This document shows, in pieces, positions 17,038 through 24,295 of a DNA stretch of 32,900 nt. The first letter of the stretch is position 1; each line of letters begins with the position of its first letter. Source of the stretch: Oscillospiraceae bacterium (lineage in GTDB: Bacteria > Bacillota > Clostridia > Oscillospirales > Ruminococcaceae); assembly GCA_017436765.1 (NCBI GenBank), contig JAFSCM010000012.1, positions 1-32,900 on the forward strand, written 5' to 3'. The translations under genes were made by a program, and so were the position numbers. Below the pieces are notes generated by a model that saw nothing but the letters and a program-made list of their open reading frames with translations, searched no databases and had not been told where the DNA came from.

Positions 17038-18324
17038 GTGAAGATTTTATTTTCAGTTGGCGAGCTGGAAAAAGATGTAAACGCCACCACAAAAATTGTG
17101 ATACAGCTTGCAGAAAAACTGTGCCTTCTCGGTCACAGCTGCGCAGTTGCGGGGGTGTGCAACGCATTCCCTGGAAACGAAGTTGTAAACGGCGTACAGC
17201 TTGTGCGGCTGCCGTCAGTATCCCCCATAGTAAAAGCCAGCGAAAGCTTTGAAAAATTCTTTACAGCAGAGGGCAGAAACCGCAACTCCGCCCGTATGGA
17301 TTTTGTAAAAAAACACCCTGTTCACGGGCTGTCACTTTTCTTTAAGTACAGGCCTGAATACTATAAAAAGGTGGAACAGCCGCGGTATCTCAAACAGATA
17401 AAGGCATTTGCGGCAGAGTTTGGGCCCGATGCACTTGTCTGCGTCTGCAAACCGATTCTCCCCGTGGAAACTGTGGCACTCAGCGACATCAGCTGTCCGG
17501 TTTACTTCTATCAGGTTGACCCCTGGGGGTTTCACCGCATAGACAATGCAGAAAACAGGGAAGATATTATAAACCGCGAACTTGCGGTTTTTGAAAAAAC
17601 GGCACATATCTTTACCACACCTGTGCTTATGGGTCAGTATGCACAGCACCCGGGATACAGCAGATATCTTTACAAGGCAGAGGGGGTGGAGTTTCCCAAC
17701 ATAAGGGAATACATCCCTCAGCAGAATGTAAAATCCGCCATCAGCTTTGACGGGGAATATATCAATATCCTTTTCTGCGGTATCCTTACAGACCAGTTCC
17801 GCAGCCCTGAATATGCGCTCAAAGCGGTTACACAGCTTATAGACCGGGGCGAAAAAATCCGCCTTTACTTTATGGGGGTAAACAACAGCAGGGTGCTGGA
17901 CAGATATATGGAAAAATATCCCGAAAACATCTTCTTCGGGGACAGGGTACCTGCAGAGACAGCATTTGCCACAATGGAAAAGGCTGATGTGCTGTTCAAC
18001 ATCTCCAACACACTGGACAATCAGGTACCAAGCAAAATTTTTGACTATTTCTCGATGGGCAAGGCTGTGCTCAACCTGCAGAAGATAGAAAACTGTCCTG
18101 CAAGGGAGTATTTTGACAGATACCCGCTCAGCTTTACTATAGAAGAAAACAGGGAAACGGATATACACAGGCTTTCACAGTTTCTGAAAAACAGCAGAAC
18201 CAGACAGCTTGAATTTTCTGAAGTGGAAGAAATTTTCAGGGATGCAACTGTGGACTATGTTGCAGAACGGATGGAAAAAGTCTTTGCGGAAAATGCACCG
18301 CAGATTCCGCCTGTAGAATTATAA
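17038..18324 (+). CDS. Glycosyltransferase, GT4-like (GT-B)
   Basis: The product is 428 residues and starts with GTG at 17038 behind AAAGGAGAGGG. The N-terminus has FSVGELEKDVNATTKIVIQL and the C-terminal half has INILFCGILTD and NQVPSKIFDYFSMGKAVLN, a donor-site loop found in GT-B glycosyltransferases. The fold is recognisable though the motifs are looser than in the first gene of the operon. It is last in this four-gene set, which ends at a shared terminator. Confidence 0.8.
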   Translation: MKILFSVGELEKDVNATTKIVIQLAEKLCLLGHSCAVAGVCNAFPGNEVVNGVQLVRLPSVSPIVKASESFEKFFTAEGRNRNSARMDFVKKHPVHGLSLFFKYRPEYYKKVEQPRYLKQIKAFAAEFGPDALVCVCKPILPVETVALSDISCPVYFYQVDPWGFHRIDNAENREDIINRELAVFEKTAHIFTTPVLMGQYAQHPGYSRYLYKAEGVEFPNIREYIPQQNVKSAISFDGEYINILFCGILTDQFRSPEYALKAVTQLIDRGEKIRLYFMGVNNSRVLDRYMEKYPENIFFGDRVPAETAFATMEKADVLFNISNTLDNQVPSKIFDYFSMGKAVLNLQKIENCPAREYFDRYPLSFTIEENRETDIHRLSQFLKNSRTRQLEFSEVEEIFRDATVDYVAERMEKVFAENAPQIPPVEL

Positions 18325-18398
18325 TCTGATATTTTGTAAAACATAAGGACGCAAAATCACAGCAGATACAGGAAAACATTAAATACCAGACAAAAAAC

Positions 18399-18432
18399 AA
18401 ACCACCGGGGCAGTGATGCCACGGTGGTTTTT
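18399..18432. terminator. Bidirectional terminator between convergent glycan genes
   Basis: AAACCACCG (18399-18407) pairs with CGGTGGTTT (18422-18430). Plus-strand T continues to 18432, and on the minus strand the stem is followed by a T-rich run (complement of 18393-18400). It serves the operon ending at 18324 and the minus-strand set ending at 18444. Confidence 0.85.
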
Positions 18433-18443
18433 AAATGTGTTGT

Positions 18444-18806
18444 TTATTTGTCTTCTCCGCCCGGATTTTCGTCGTTTTTCTCCTTTGCGGTGATTGCAAG
18501 GGTCTGTACCAGTTCTTTCTGTTTGATTGTCAATCGGCTGATTTTAAGCGTCATAAGGAACTGGTTGATTATAAGAACAAAGATTATAACCAGATACACA
18601 AGGTTTATAGGTGACTGGAAGCCCAGCGCAACGGAAAGTGTGTATACAGAGCGCGGGAATATGCTAAGCACAATCAGCACCACGCAGAATACAATCCAGA
18701 ACAGTGTGTCTTCAATGCGCACTGTGGATTTGCGGATAAGCTTCATAGCAAAGAGAAAGGTTACAATACTGCCTATAATAAGCAAAACTGAAAGTATAGA
18801 ATCCAT
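18444..18806 (-). CDS. DUF2304 membrane protein
   Basis: The product is 120 residues from the ATG at 18806, behind AAAGGAGAT. Three hydrophobic helices (about residues 3-20, 30-50 and 66-86) are followed by a charged C-terminal tail ending in Glu/Asp/Lys. Length and pattern fit DUF2304, small membrane proteins commonly found next to polyprenyl-phosphate GT2 enzymes, as here. Its start is one base from the stop of that upstream gene, so they are coupled. The exact role is not known; a membrane partner of the glycosyltransferase is the likely reading. Confidence 0.8.
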   Translation of the reverse strand: MDSILSVLLIIGSIVTFLFAMKLIRKSTVRIEDTLFWIVFCVVLIVLSIFPRSVYTLSVALGFQSPINLVYLVIIFVLIINQFLMTLKISRLTIKQKELVQTLAITAKEKNDENPGGEDK

Positions 18807-18807
18807 A

Positions 18808-19503
18808 TTAAATCTCCTTTCTCTTTCTGAACCACTGTATAAGTACAATGGAAACACCCATCTTGAACATATATTTAATGGCGTTCACAGGGTTAAGATA
18901 GCTTTCGCCTGCTGTTCTCTCTGCCATTTCAACCTGCACTTCGCTTATGGTAGCACCGTTTTTCAGAAGAAAACTGATTGTGTCAGGTTCCGGGGCAAAG
19001 TTTGCGTCCAGAGCAAATTCCTTTATCATCTTGCGGTTGAACAGACGCATACCGCTTGTAGGGTCGCAGATTTTTTTGCCTGTTGTCAGGCGCATTGCCC
19101 AGCTGATAAGATAGCTGCCGAACATACGCATGCTCTTTGGCTTTTTCACATTTACAAAACGGCTGCCGATAACAATATCGCTGTTGGTTTCTGACATACA
19201 GTCAATCATCGGCTGGATATATTCTGGCAGGTGCTGGCCGTCTGCGTCAAACTGCAGCACAGCATCATAACCCATCTTTTTGGCATAGCGCAAACCTGTC
19301 TGGAAACCGCCTGCAAGACCAAGGTTGACAGGCAGGTCAATAAGGTTGTAGCCTCTTTCTCTGCAGATGTCGGCAGTTTCGTCACGGCTGCCGTCATTTA
19401 CCACCACATAGTCAAACTGGGGATAGTTTTCTATAAGGTTGTCCACAACCCTTTCAATATTGTCCTTTTCGTTATATGCAGGGATAACAACTAAAACTTT
19501 CAT
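18808..19503 (-). CDS. Polyprenyl-phosphate-type glycosyltransferase, family 2
   Basis: The product is 231 residues. VVIPAYNEKDNIERVVDNL, then VVVNDGSRDET and LQFDADGQHLPEY (DXD) are the signature of the dolichol/undecaprenyl-phosphate hexose synthase branch of GT2. It probably loads a sugar on undecaprenyl phosphate. There is no C-terminal membrane domain beyond a hydrophobic stretch near MFKMGVSIVLIQWF, and the adjacent DUF2304 protein may supply the anchor. It lies 10 bp after the GT4 gene in the same direction. Confidence 0.9.
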   Translation of the reverse strand: MKVLVVIPAYNEKDNIERVVDNLIENYPQFDYVVVNDGSRDETADICRERGYNLIDLPVNLGLAGGFQTGLRYAKKMGYDAVLQFDADGQHLPEYIQPMIDCMSETNSDIVIGSRFVNVKKPKSMRMFGSYLISWAMRLTTGKKICDPTSGMRLFNRKMIKEFALDANFAPEPDTISFLLKNGATISEVQVEMAERTAGESYLNPVNAIKYMFKMGVSIVLIQWFRKRKEI

Positions 19504-19513
19504 ACAATGTCCT

Positions 19514-20656
19514 TTATCTGTGTCTGTTGTAAATATTCAGAAATTCTTCCGCAACCTGATCCCAGGTGAAATGGGCCACAAGGTTTTCCTGTGCATTGTC
19601 AGCACAGCGGCGGCACCATTCAATGTCCTTCAGTGCCTTGTCCAGTGCGTCAACAATGTCTCCGCATTCCATGGAATCAATTAGTATACCGTGGTTTTCG
19701 TCCTTTATAAGCTGTGGCGAACCGCCTGTCTTTGTGGTAATAATCATTGCTTTAAGAGCAGCTGCCTCCAGTACCGAGGTGGAAAAACCTTCGGAAAATG
19801 TGGGCAGACAGAATATTTCGCTGTTTTTAAGCAGTGCAAGGCTGTGTTCGTAGCTGAGATTGCCGGGGAGGATAAGGTTTTCCACATTCATATCCTTCAC
19901 AGTCTGCCACAGCTCGCCGTCCCCCGCCATAACCAGCTGCACATCAGGAAATCTGCGGTTTATCTCCTTAAAAGCGTTTGCAAGGTTTACAACGCCTTTT
20001 TCCTTTATAAATCTGCCTGCAAAGGCTATGGTGGTTTTGCCCTCAAAGCTGATCTTTTCCTTAAGGGTTGCATCCCCTTTTTCTGCTGTGCTTTTTACAA
20101 GCTCAGGGTCAACCGCGTTGTAAAGACAGCCTTTGCCTTTAAGGCCAAAATGCTCCAGCCACTGACAGCAGGCAAGGGAAACACCATAAAAGTTTTTGCA
20201 GTTGTGGTATACATATTTTGCTGCAATATGTTCGTATGCACAGCCTATAAAGCCGACAATGCCGTCACGGATAAGGTGTGCGGTGCCGTGTTCCACCACT
20301 ATGGCAGGCACTTTGTGCTTTTTGCAGAAATATGATGCCCACACGCTGTTCAGGTAAAATCTTGTCTGTATAATTGCAAAATCAAAATGTCTTTCAGCCA
20401 GCTGTTCTGCAATACGGCGGAAATCTCTGTTCGGAACAGGGATTGAAAAACGGCGGTTCATAATCCATTTTACGGGAATACGGAAAATCTCAATGCCGTC
20501 ACCGTCCGTTTCATAGTCGGGCACATTTTTGAGAGAGGATGTAACAACGGTTATTCTGTGCCCCTTTTCAATCAGTTTTTTTGCAAGTGAGTTTGTATAG
20601 CGCTCAATACCGCCTACTGTTGGCAGATACTGTGCAGAGAATATAACAAAATTCAA
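19514..20656 (-). CDS. Glycosyltransferase family 4 (GT-B)
   Basis: The product is 380 residues. I take a TTG start at 20656 because AAAGGAGG lies 7-8 nt upstream and the protein then begins at the conserved FVIFSAQYLPTVGGIERY. The C-terminal half shows FAGRFIKEKGV and FSEGFSTSVLEAAALKA with the E-x7-E pair. It is first in a minus-strand set with the polyprenyl-phosphate GT2 and DUF2304 genes, facing the plus-strand glycan operon. Acceptor and donor cannot be read. Confidence 0.88.
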   Translation of the reverse strand: MNFVIFSAQYLPTVGGIERYTNSLAKKLIEKGHRITVVTSSLKNVPDYETDGDGIEIFRIPVKWIMNRRFSIPVPNRDFRRIAEQLAERHFDFAIIQTRFYLNSVWASYFCKKHKVPAIVVEHGTAHLIRDGIVGFIGCAYEHIAAKYVYHNCKNFYGVSLACCQWLEHFGLKGKGCLYNAVDPELVKSTAEKGDATLKEKISFEGKTTIAFAGRFIKEKGVVNLANAFKEINRRFPDVQLVMAGDGELWQTVKDMNVENLILPGNLSYEHSLALLKNSEIFCLPTFSEGFSTSVLEAAALKAMIITTKTGGSPQLIKDENHGILIDSMECGDIVDALDKALKDIEWCRRCADNAQENLVAHFTWDQVAEEFLNIYNRHR

Positions 20657-20704
20657 ACAGACAACCTCCTTTGCGAAAAATATACAGACATACTTAATCA
20701 ATTT

Positions 20705-20733
20705 ATTTTACCATACATAAAAATAAAAATCAA
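20705..20733 (-). promoter_or_regulatory. Promoter of the minus-strand glycan set
   Basis: On the minus strand, TTGATT (complement of 20728-20733) and TAAAAT (complement of 20705-20710) are 17 bp apart. The start would be near 20698, about 40 nt before the TTG start codon. The -35 box is the same hexamer as the promoter at 13994. Confidence 0.7.
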
Positions 20734-20811
20734 TTAAAGCAACAGTGCGGCTGCGAAGATACTGTGAGCGGCGGTTTGCTGCTGTTTATGGAAAGACACG
20801 GATTTTCTGAT

Positions 20812-21258
20812 TTATTCAAGGTCAGCCTTTGATACGCCGAAGTAGGCAAATATGTAATTTTCCAGTGCCTTCTGGGCCTTGCGGTAAAGCCAGGTGCGGT
20901 CGGTATAGGTTTTGCGGGCATATTTTGACACCGACAGGCGCTGGCGGTTTATGTAAAAACCTGTCAGCAGTTCCCTTTCGCTGCTGCTCAGCAGGGTAAG
21001 GGCGTTTTCAATGTTGGACAGATAAAGGCGGCTGTAATGCAGCTTGTGTTCCATAGCTTCCAGCTGGGAAAGATGCCGCACAACCTGCCTGCCCTCCTCA
21101 GAGTCTTCTCTGATTGCTGTCTGCGCAGCTTTATCTGCGTAAAGGTTGCCATTTTTCAGAAATTCAATGCGTTTTGCCAGAACATCGGTGCTGCGCTTCA
21201 GTTCATTATAGTTTTTCAAATCCTGCACGGCCTGCTCTTTAAATTCAGAATAAGTCAT
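20812..21258 (-). CDS. Phage-type sigma-region-4-like regulator
   Basis: The product is 148 residues with AAGGAGGAGG before the ATG. The first 100 residues are mostly charged helix, likely coiled coil. The C-terminal part (SSSERELLTGFYINRQRLSV then YTDRTWLYRKAQKALENYIF) looks like the helix-turn-helix of phage late-gene regulators of the ArpU/DUF1492 kind. Such proteins usually sit in prophages, but no structural phage gene is near. A strong promoter and a palindrome lie just upstream, divergent from the LexA-like gene. Function is inferred only. Confidence 0.6.
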   Translation of the reverse strand: MTYSEFKEQAVQDLKNYNELKRSTDVLAKRIEFLKNGNLYADKAAQTAIREDSEEGRQVVRHLSQLEAMEHKLHYSRLYLSNIENALTLLSSSERELLTGFYINRQRLSVSKYARKTYTDRTWLYRKAQKALENYIFAYFGVSKADLE

Positions 21259-21304
21259 AAAAATCCTCCTCCTTGCATATAATAAAAGTTGCGTTTATGC
21301 AATT

Positions 21305-21347
21305 ATAATACCACCCTGTTTAACAACTGTCAACAACTAATAGTTGT
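21305..21347 (-). promoter_or_regulatory. Promoter with palindromic operator for the sigma-4-like gene
   Basis: On the minus strand, TTGACA (complement of 21328-21333) and TATTAT (complement of 21305-21310) are 17 bp apart, a near-consensus promoter. The perfect 15-bp palindrome ACAACTAATAGTTGT (21333-21347) abuts and overlaps the -35 box by one base, a good place for a repressor. The divergent LexA-like protein is the obvious candidate; this is inference. Confidence 0.7.
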
Positions 21348-21408
21348 AATATAGTGACAATATAAGTTAAGAAATTGCGTTTAAGATACTTTTTTGTCAT
21401 ATTGCAGG

Positions 21409-21437
21409 TTGAGTTTTTGGTTTTTATAGGGTAAAAT
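21409..21437 (+). promoter_or_regulatory. Promoter of the LexA-like repressor gene
   Basis: TTGAGT (21409-21414) and TAAAAT (21432-21437) are 17 bp apart. The start near 21444 leaves about 20 nt before the GTG. Confidence 0.7.
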
Positions 21438-21465
21438 AACTGTATAAAACAAGGGAGGGATGTCT

Positions 21466-22068
21466 GTGAACGAGCTGATAAAAAAGCGCAGAAAAGAACT
21501 GAATATCACTCTTGAGGAGATAGGGGACTATGTGGGCGTTTCCAAGGCCACAGTGCAGCGCTGGGAGACCGGGGGCATATCCAATATGCGTCAGGACAGA
21601 ATCAGAAAGCTCAGCGAAATTCTCCGTCTGGAGCCTACAGCTTTTATCGGCGGCAACAGCGGGGAAACTTCTGCCTTTGTTAAAATTCCCGTGCTGGGCA
21701 GGGTTGCGGCAGGTGTGCCCATAACCGCACAGGAAGATGTGATCGGGTATGAAAAGGTGCCTGCGGAATGGGTGCAGAACAGCACGCTTTTTGCCCTTAA
21801 GCTGAAGGGGGACAGTATGGAACCCCGTATGGCAAACGGAGATGTTGTCATTGTCAGAAAGCAGGATAATATAGAAAGCGGAGAGGTTGCCATAGTTATG
21901 GTGGACAACCAGGAGGCAACCTGCAAAAAGGTTGTAAAACATTCCGACGGGCTGGTGCTTATCTCCAATAACCCCAAATATGCTCCCGTGTTTTTCACAA
22001 TAGACGAAATTGAACACCGTCCTGTGAAGATACTTGGCAGGGTGATAGAGCTGAGGGCAAGATTTTAA
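21466..22068 (+). CDS. LexA-like repressor: XRE helix-turn-helix with S24 peptidase
   Basis: The product is 200 residues. I choose GTG at 21466, 7 nt after GGGAGG; the ATG at 21460 directly abuts that site. The N-terminal 60 residues hold an XRE-type helix-turn-helix (LEEIGDYVGVSKATVQRWET). The C-terminal part is an S24 self-cleaving domain: Ala82-Gly83 in GRVAAGVP is the likely cut site, Ser117 in GDSMEP the nucleophile, and Lys154 or Lys155 the base. This is the HdiR/CI-type architecture, not LexA's winged helix, so it probably responds to RecA-linked damage signals and controls a local set such as the divergent gene. It ends at its own terminator. Confidence 0.9.
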   Translation: MNELIKKRRKELNITLEEIGDYVGVSKATVQRWETGGISNMRQDRIRKLSEILRLEPTAFIGGNSGETSAFVKIPVLGRVAAGVPITAQEDVIGYEKVPAEWVQNSTLFALKLKGDSMEPRMANGDVVIVRKQDNIESGEVAIVMVDNQEATCKKVVKHSDGLVLISNNPKYAPVFFTIDEIEHRPVKILGRVIELRARF

Positions 22069-22082
22069 TACTGATATATACC

Positions 22083-22126
22083 AAAACAGACAGTTGATGC
22101 ATTTGCTTAATACTGTCTGTTTTTTT
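22083..22126 (+). terminator. Terminator of the LexA-like gene
   Basis: AAACAGACAGT (22084-22094) pairs with ACTGTCTGTTT (22112-22122), with T continuing to 22126. It separates this gene from mazF. Confidence 0.85.
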
Positions 22127-22186
22127 GTGTATAAACTTCCTGCAGCTGTGAATACTATCATTACAAAGCAGGAAGGAGTGTAAAAT

Positions 22187-22534
22187 ATGGAGATAAACCG
22201 AGGAGAAGTTTTTTATGCAGATTTAAGCCCGGTTATAGGCTGTGAACAGGGCGGCACAAGACCGGTGGTGATTGTGCAGAACAATGTAGGCAACCGCCAT
22301 TCCCCCACGGTAATAGCCGCTGCAATTACCTCGAAACAGGACAAGACAAGCCTGCCCACACATATTTCCGTAAAGGGCGAAAGCTGCGGGCTTGCCAAGG
22401 ACAGCGTGGTGCTGCTGGAGCAGATACGCACAATAGACAAACAGCGGCTGAGAGAAAAAACAGGCAGACTGACACCGGAAGATATAAAAAAGCTGAACAA
22501 TGCTCTCAATATAAGTTTCGGTCTCAATGAATAG
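22187..22534 (+). CDS. MazF/NdoA-type endoribonuclease toxin
   Basis: The product is 115 residues, the usual length. INRGEVFYADLSPVIGCEQG and TRPVVIVQNNVGN, then AAAITSK and VVLLEQIRTIDKQRL match the Bacillus NdoA (MazF) protein along its length. It cuts mRNA at short sequence sites. AAGGAG precedes the ATG. In Bacillus a small antitoxin gene (ndoAI) sits just upstream; here only about 60 bp lie between the previous terminator and this start, too little for one. The antitoxin, if any, must be elsewhere. Confidence 0.93.
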   Translation: MEINRGEVFYADLSPVIGCEQGGTRPVVIVQNNVGNRHSPTVIAAAITSKQDKTSLPTHISVKGESCGLAKDSVVLLEQIRTIDKQRLREKTGRLTPEDIKKLNNALNISFGLNE

Positions 22535-22584
22535 TGTTTACTTAACATAGATTTAAAATCACACAGAATATGCAGCAGATAAAA

Positions 22585-22629
22585 ACGGCAGGGTTAACCT
22601 TCCAATAAGGTCAACCCTGCCGTGGTTTT
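22585..22629. terminator. Bidirectional terminator between mazF and tcdA
   Basis: ACGGCAGGGTT (22585-22595) and AACCCTGCCGT (22613-22623) are exact complements, with TTTT at 22626-22629 on the plus side. On the minus strand the stem is followed by five T (complement of 22581-22585). Confidence 0.85.
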
Positions 22630-22694
22630 AACTGTATTTTTATATCTTGATTTCAGTATGCAGGTGCTATTTTAAAGGGTTTGACAGCGGCATA

Positions 22695-23393
22695 TCACAG
22701 CAGCTGTGAAACCACATACTGTGCCACCATCAGGCCTGCAACATTTGGTGCAAAAGAACAGCTGCCGGGGGCGTTGCGTCCGTTTGCGCTGTTTACCGCC
22801 CTGCTTTCAGGCGGACGGGTGTTGAAAAGGGAAGTGTGGCCTGTTATGCCCCTTTTTTTCAGTTCCTGACGCATAACCTTGGACAGTCCGCAGCCGTTGC
22901 CTGCGGTTTTTTCCACCTTGTCTATCACAAAGCCTGTACAGTTCAGACGGTTGCCTGTTCCCATGCTGGAAATTACAGGGATATTTTCCCTGTGACAGAA
23001 TTCAATAAGGTCCAGCTTTGCCTTTACACTGTCGATAGCGTCTATTACATAATCGGGTTTTTCTTCCTTTATAAGATACAGATTGTCTTTTTCTATAAAG
23101 ATATCAACAGCCTTAATATTTATATCGGGGTTTATGCTTTTTGCGCGGTCTGCAGCGACCTTTGTCTTTTTTTCACCCACCACATCACGGGTAGAGATTA
23201 TCTGACGGTTAAGATTGGTGATATCCACCGTGTCAAAATCGAATATGGTGATGTTTTTAAAGCCAAAGCGCACCAGTCCCTCAAGGGCGGCACCGCCAAC
23301 ACCGCCAACACCGACGATGCAGATTTTCTTTGCGGTCACCCTGTCAAAAGGGTCTTCACCTATGACCATTTTTGTTCTCTGGGAAAAATCCAT
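22695..23393 (-). CDS. tcdA: tRNA threonylcarbamoyladenosine dehydratase (TcdA)
   Basis: The product is 232 residues, an E1/ThiF-type enzyme that dehydrates and cyclises the t6A37 base of tRNAs to ct6A using ATP. GVGGVGG (28-34) is the nucleotide loop, FDFDTVDITNLNRQI the second ATP contact, and SMGTGNRLNCT follows the domain order of YgdL/CsdL. The Cys-rich ThiF zinc site is absent, as expected for this subfamily. It diverges from the 6S RNA gene. Confidence 0.93.
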   Translation of the reverse strand: MDFSQRTKMVIGEDPFDRVTAKKICIVGVGGVGGAALEGLVRFGFKNITIFDFDTVDITNLNRQIISTRDVVGEKKTKVAADRAKSINPDINIKAVDIFIEKDNLYLIKEEKPDYVIDAIDSVKAKLDLIEFCHRENIPVISSMGTGNRLNCTGFVIDKVEKTAGNGCGLSKVMRQELKKRGITGHTSLFNTRPPESRAVNSANGRNAPGSCSFAPNVAGLMVAQYVVSQLL

Positions 23394-23484
23394 AGTTACC
23401 TCTTGATATAAAAGGCAGGTTGCTGCCCTGAATTTTGCATAAAGTCAAGGCACCGTTATCCGGTTAAAGGTGCCGTTAAAAATA

Positions 23485-23690
23485 AAAAACTCCCGCCAAG
23501 CCGTACGTGGTCATATTAGAACCCGCTTTTCAGCAAGGTTGGATACGTTCTGCCGACGCTTCACGCTCCCTTCTTCCCCGGTGGGGGAGGTCTGCAATTC
23601 CCGTCAGGACAAGAACTTCCGATTAATATAAGTGTAGGATTAAAAACAACCACATATTTTTCGCACAAGGCAGGAGATTTTCAGTTTTTT
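23485..23690 (+). ncRNA. ssrS: 6S RNA (RNA polymerase regulator)
   Basis: CTCCCGCC (23490-23497) closes with GGCAGGAG (23669-23676) with a single C-A mismatch, and the A run before and T run after extend the stem. An inner stem ACGTGG (23505-23510) with CCACAT (23650-23655) frames a large open central region, as in 6S RNA. AGAAC and GTTCT form a side hairpin, and the segment ACGTTCTGCCGACGCTTCACG is like the Bacillus 6S-1 core as I recall it. T6 at 23685-23690 ends it. Length of about 195 nt fits. In Bacillus subtilis, 6S-1 (bsrA) also neighbours the tcdA orthologue yrvM. Ends are approximate. Confidence 0.85.
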
Positions 23691-23696
23691 AAAAGT

Positions 23697-23714
23697 CTGC
23701 AGAAGCTTCTGCAG
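23697..23714 (-). terminator. Palindrome, possible terminator of the DUF1292 gene
   Basis: CTGCAGAAGCTTCTGCAG is a perfect 18-bp palindrome. On the minus strand it is followed by ACTTTT, a weak T run. It is 27 bp past the DUF1292 stop. Confidence 0.5.
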
Positions 23715-23740
23715 GTTTAGTCTATGCAGAAAAACAGGAA

Positions 23741-24058
23741 TTATTCCAGTTCTTCAAGCATTTTGTTGTATCTTTCTTCAAAGATACCGCTGATTGCGTA
23801 ATATTCTTCATCATCTTCCACGATATCAAAGGTTTCAAGGCCTTCTTCATCTTCAGGACCAACACGGAAGAAGATAACAGTAGGGTCTTCCTTGAGAGCC
23901 TGTTCAGGGTCCTCAAAGTAAGGAACCAGAGCTACATAGGCGTTGTCTTTATACTCAAAGTGGTCCAGAATTTCAAAAGCGTGTTCAACATTTTCTTCGT
24001 CAACAAGAGTGATGATATCAGCCATCATATCTTCGCTGATGTTTTTATTGTCCGGCAT
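23741..24058 (-). CDS. DUF1292 family protein
   Basis: The product is 105 residues, very acidic. DIITLVDEENVEHAFEILDH followed by a VALVPYFED and VIFFRV stretch and an acidic C-terminus is the DUF1292 pattern, found mainly in Firmicutes. No catalytic residues are known for the family and function is not established. AGGAG precedes the ATG and a near-consensus promoter lies upstream. It appears to be a one-gene unit. Confidence 0.85.
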   Translation of the reverse strand: MPDNKNISEDMMADIITLVDEENVEHAFEILDHFEYKDNAYVALVPYFEDPEQALKEDPTVIFFRVGPEDEEGLETFDIVEDDEEYYAISGIFEERYNKMLEELE

Positions 24059-24105
24059 AATATTCTCCTGATAATAAGTTCTTTTTTGTTTTTTAATACA
24101 ATAAT

Positions 24106-24134
24106 ATATTACAACATAAGACCTTTGCAGTCAA
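24106..24134 (-). promoter_or_regulatory. Promoter of the DUF1292 gene
   Basis: On the minus strand, TTGACT (complement of 24129-24134) and TAATAT (complement of 24106-24111) are 17 bp apart, starting near 24099, about 40 nt before the ATG. The rest of the gap up to 24295 is AT-rich; it must hold the plus-strand promoter of the cyclophilin gene, possibly at TTGACC near 24160, which I could not settle. Confidence 0.75.
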
Positions 24135-24295
24135 TAAAGGGGATTTAATTTTTACGAATTGACCATATTTTAACAGTATAATATATGAAAAATTATGATT
24201 TGAAAAAAATACATATATTTTTAACATAATATGTGGTATACTTAAAAAGTATTCAGAAAGAATGAAAGAAAAAAGGGTATATATCCGAGGTGGAA

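Noticed and set aside
21460..21465. ATG start for the LexA-like gene
   Set aside because: It abuts the GGGAGG ribosome site; the GTG at 21466 has proper spacing.
23485..23690. SRP RNA, T-box leader or RNase P RNA
   Set aside because: The SRP tetraloop region, the T-box AGGGUGGNACCGCG motif and RNase P core motifs are not present; the long closing stem and open centre fit 6S RNA.
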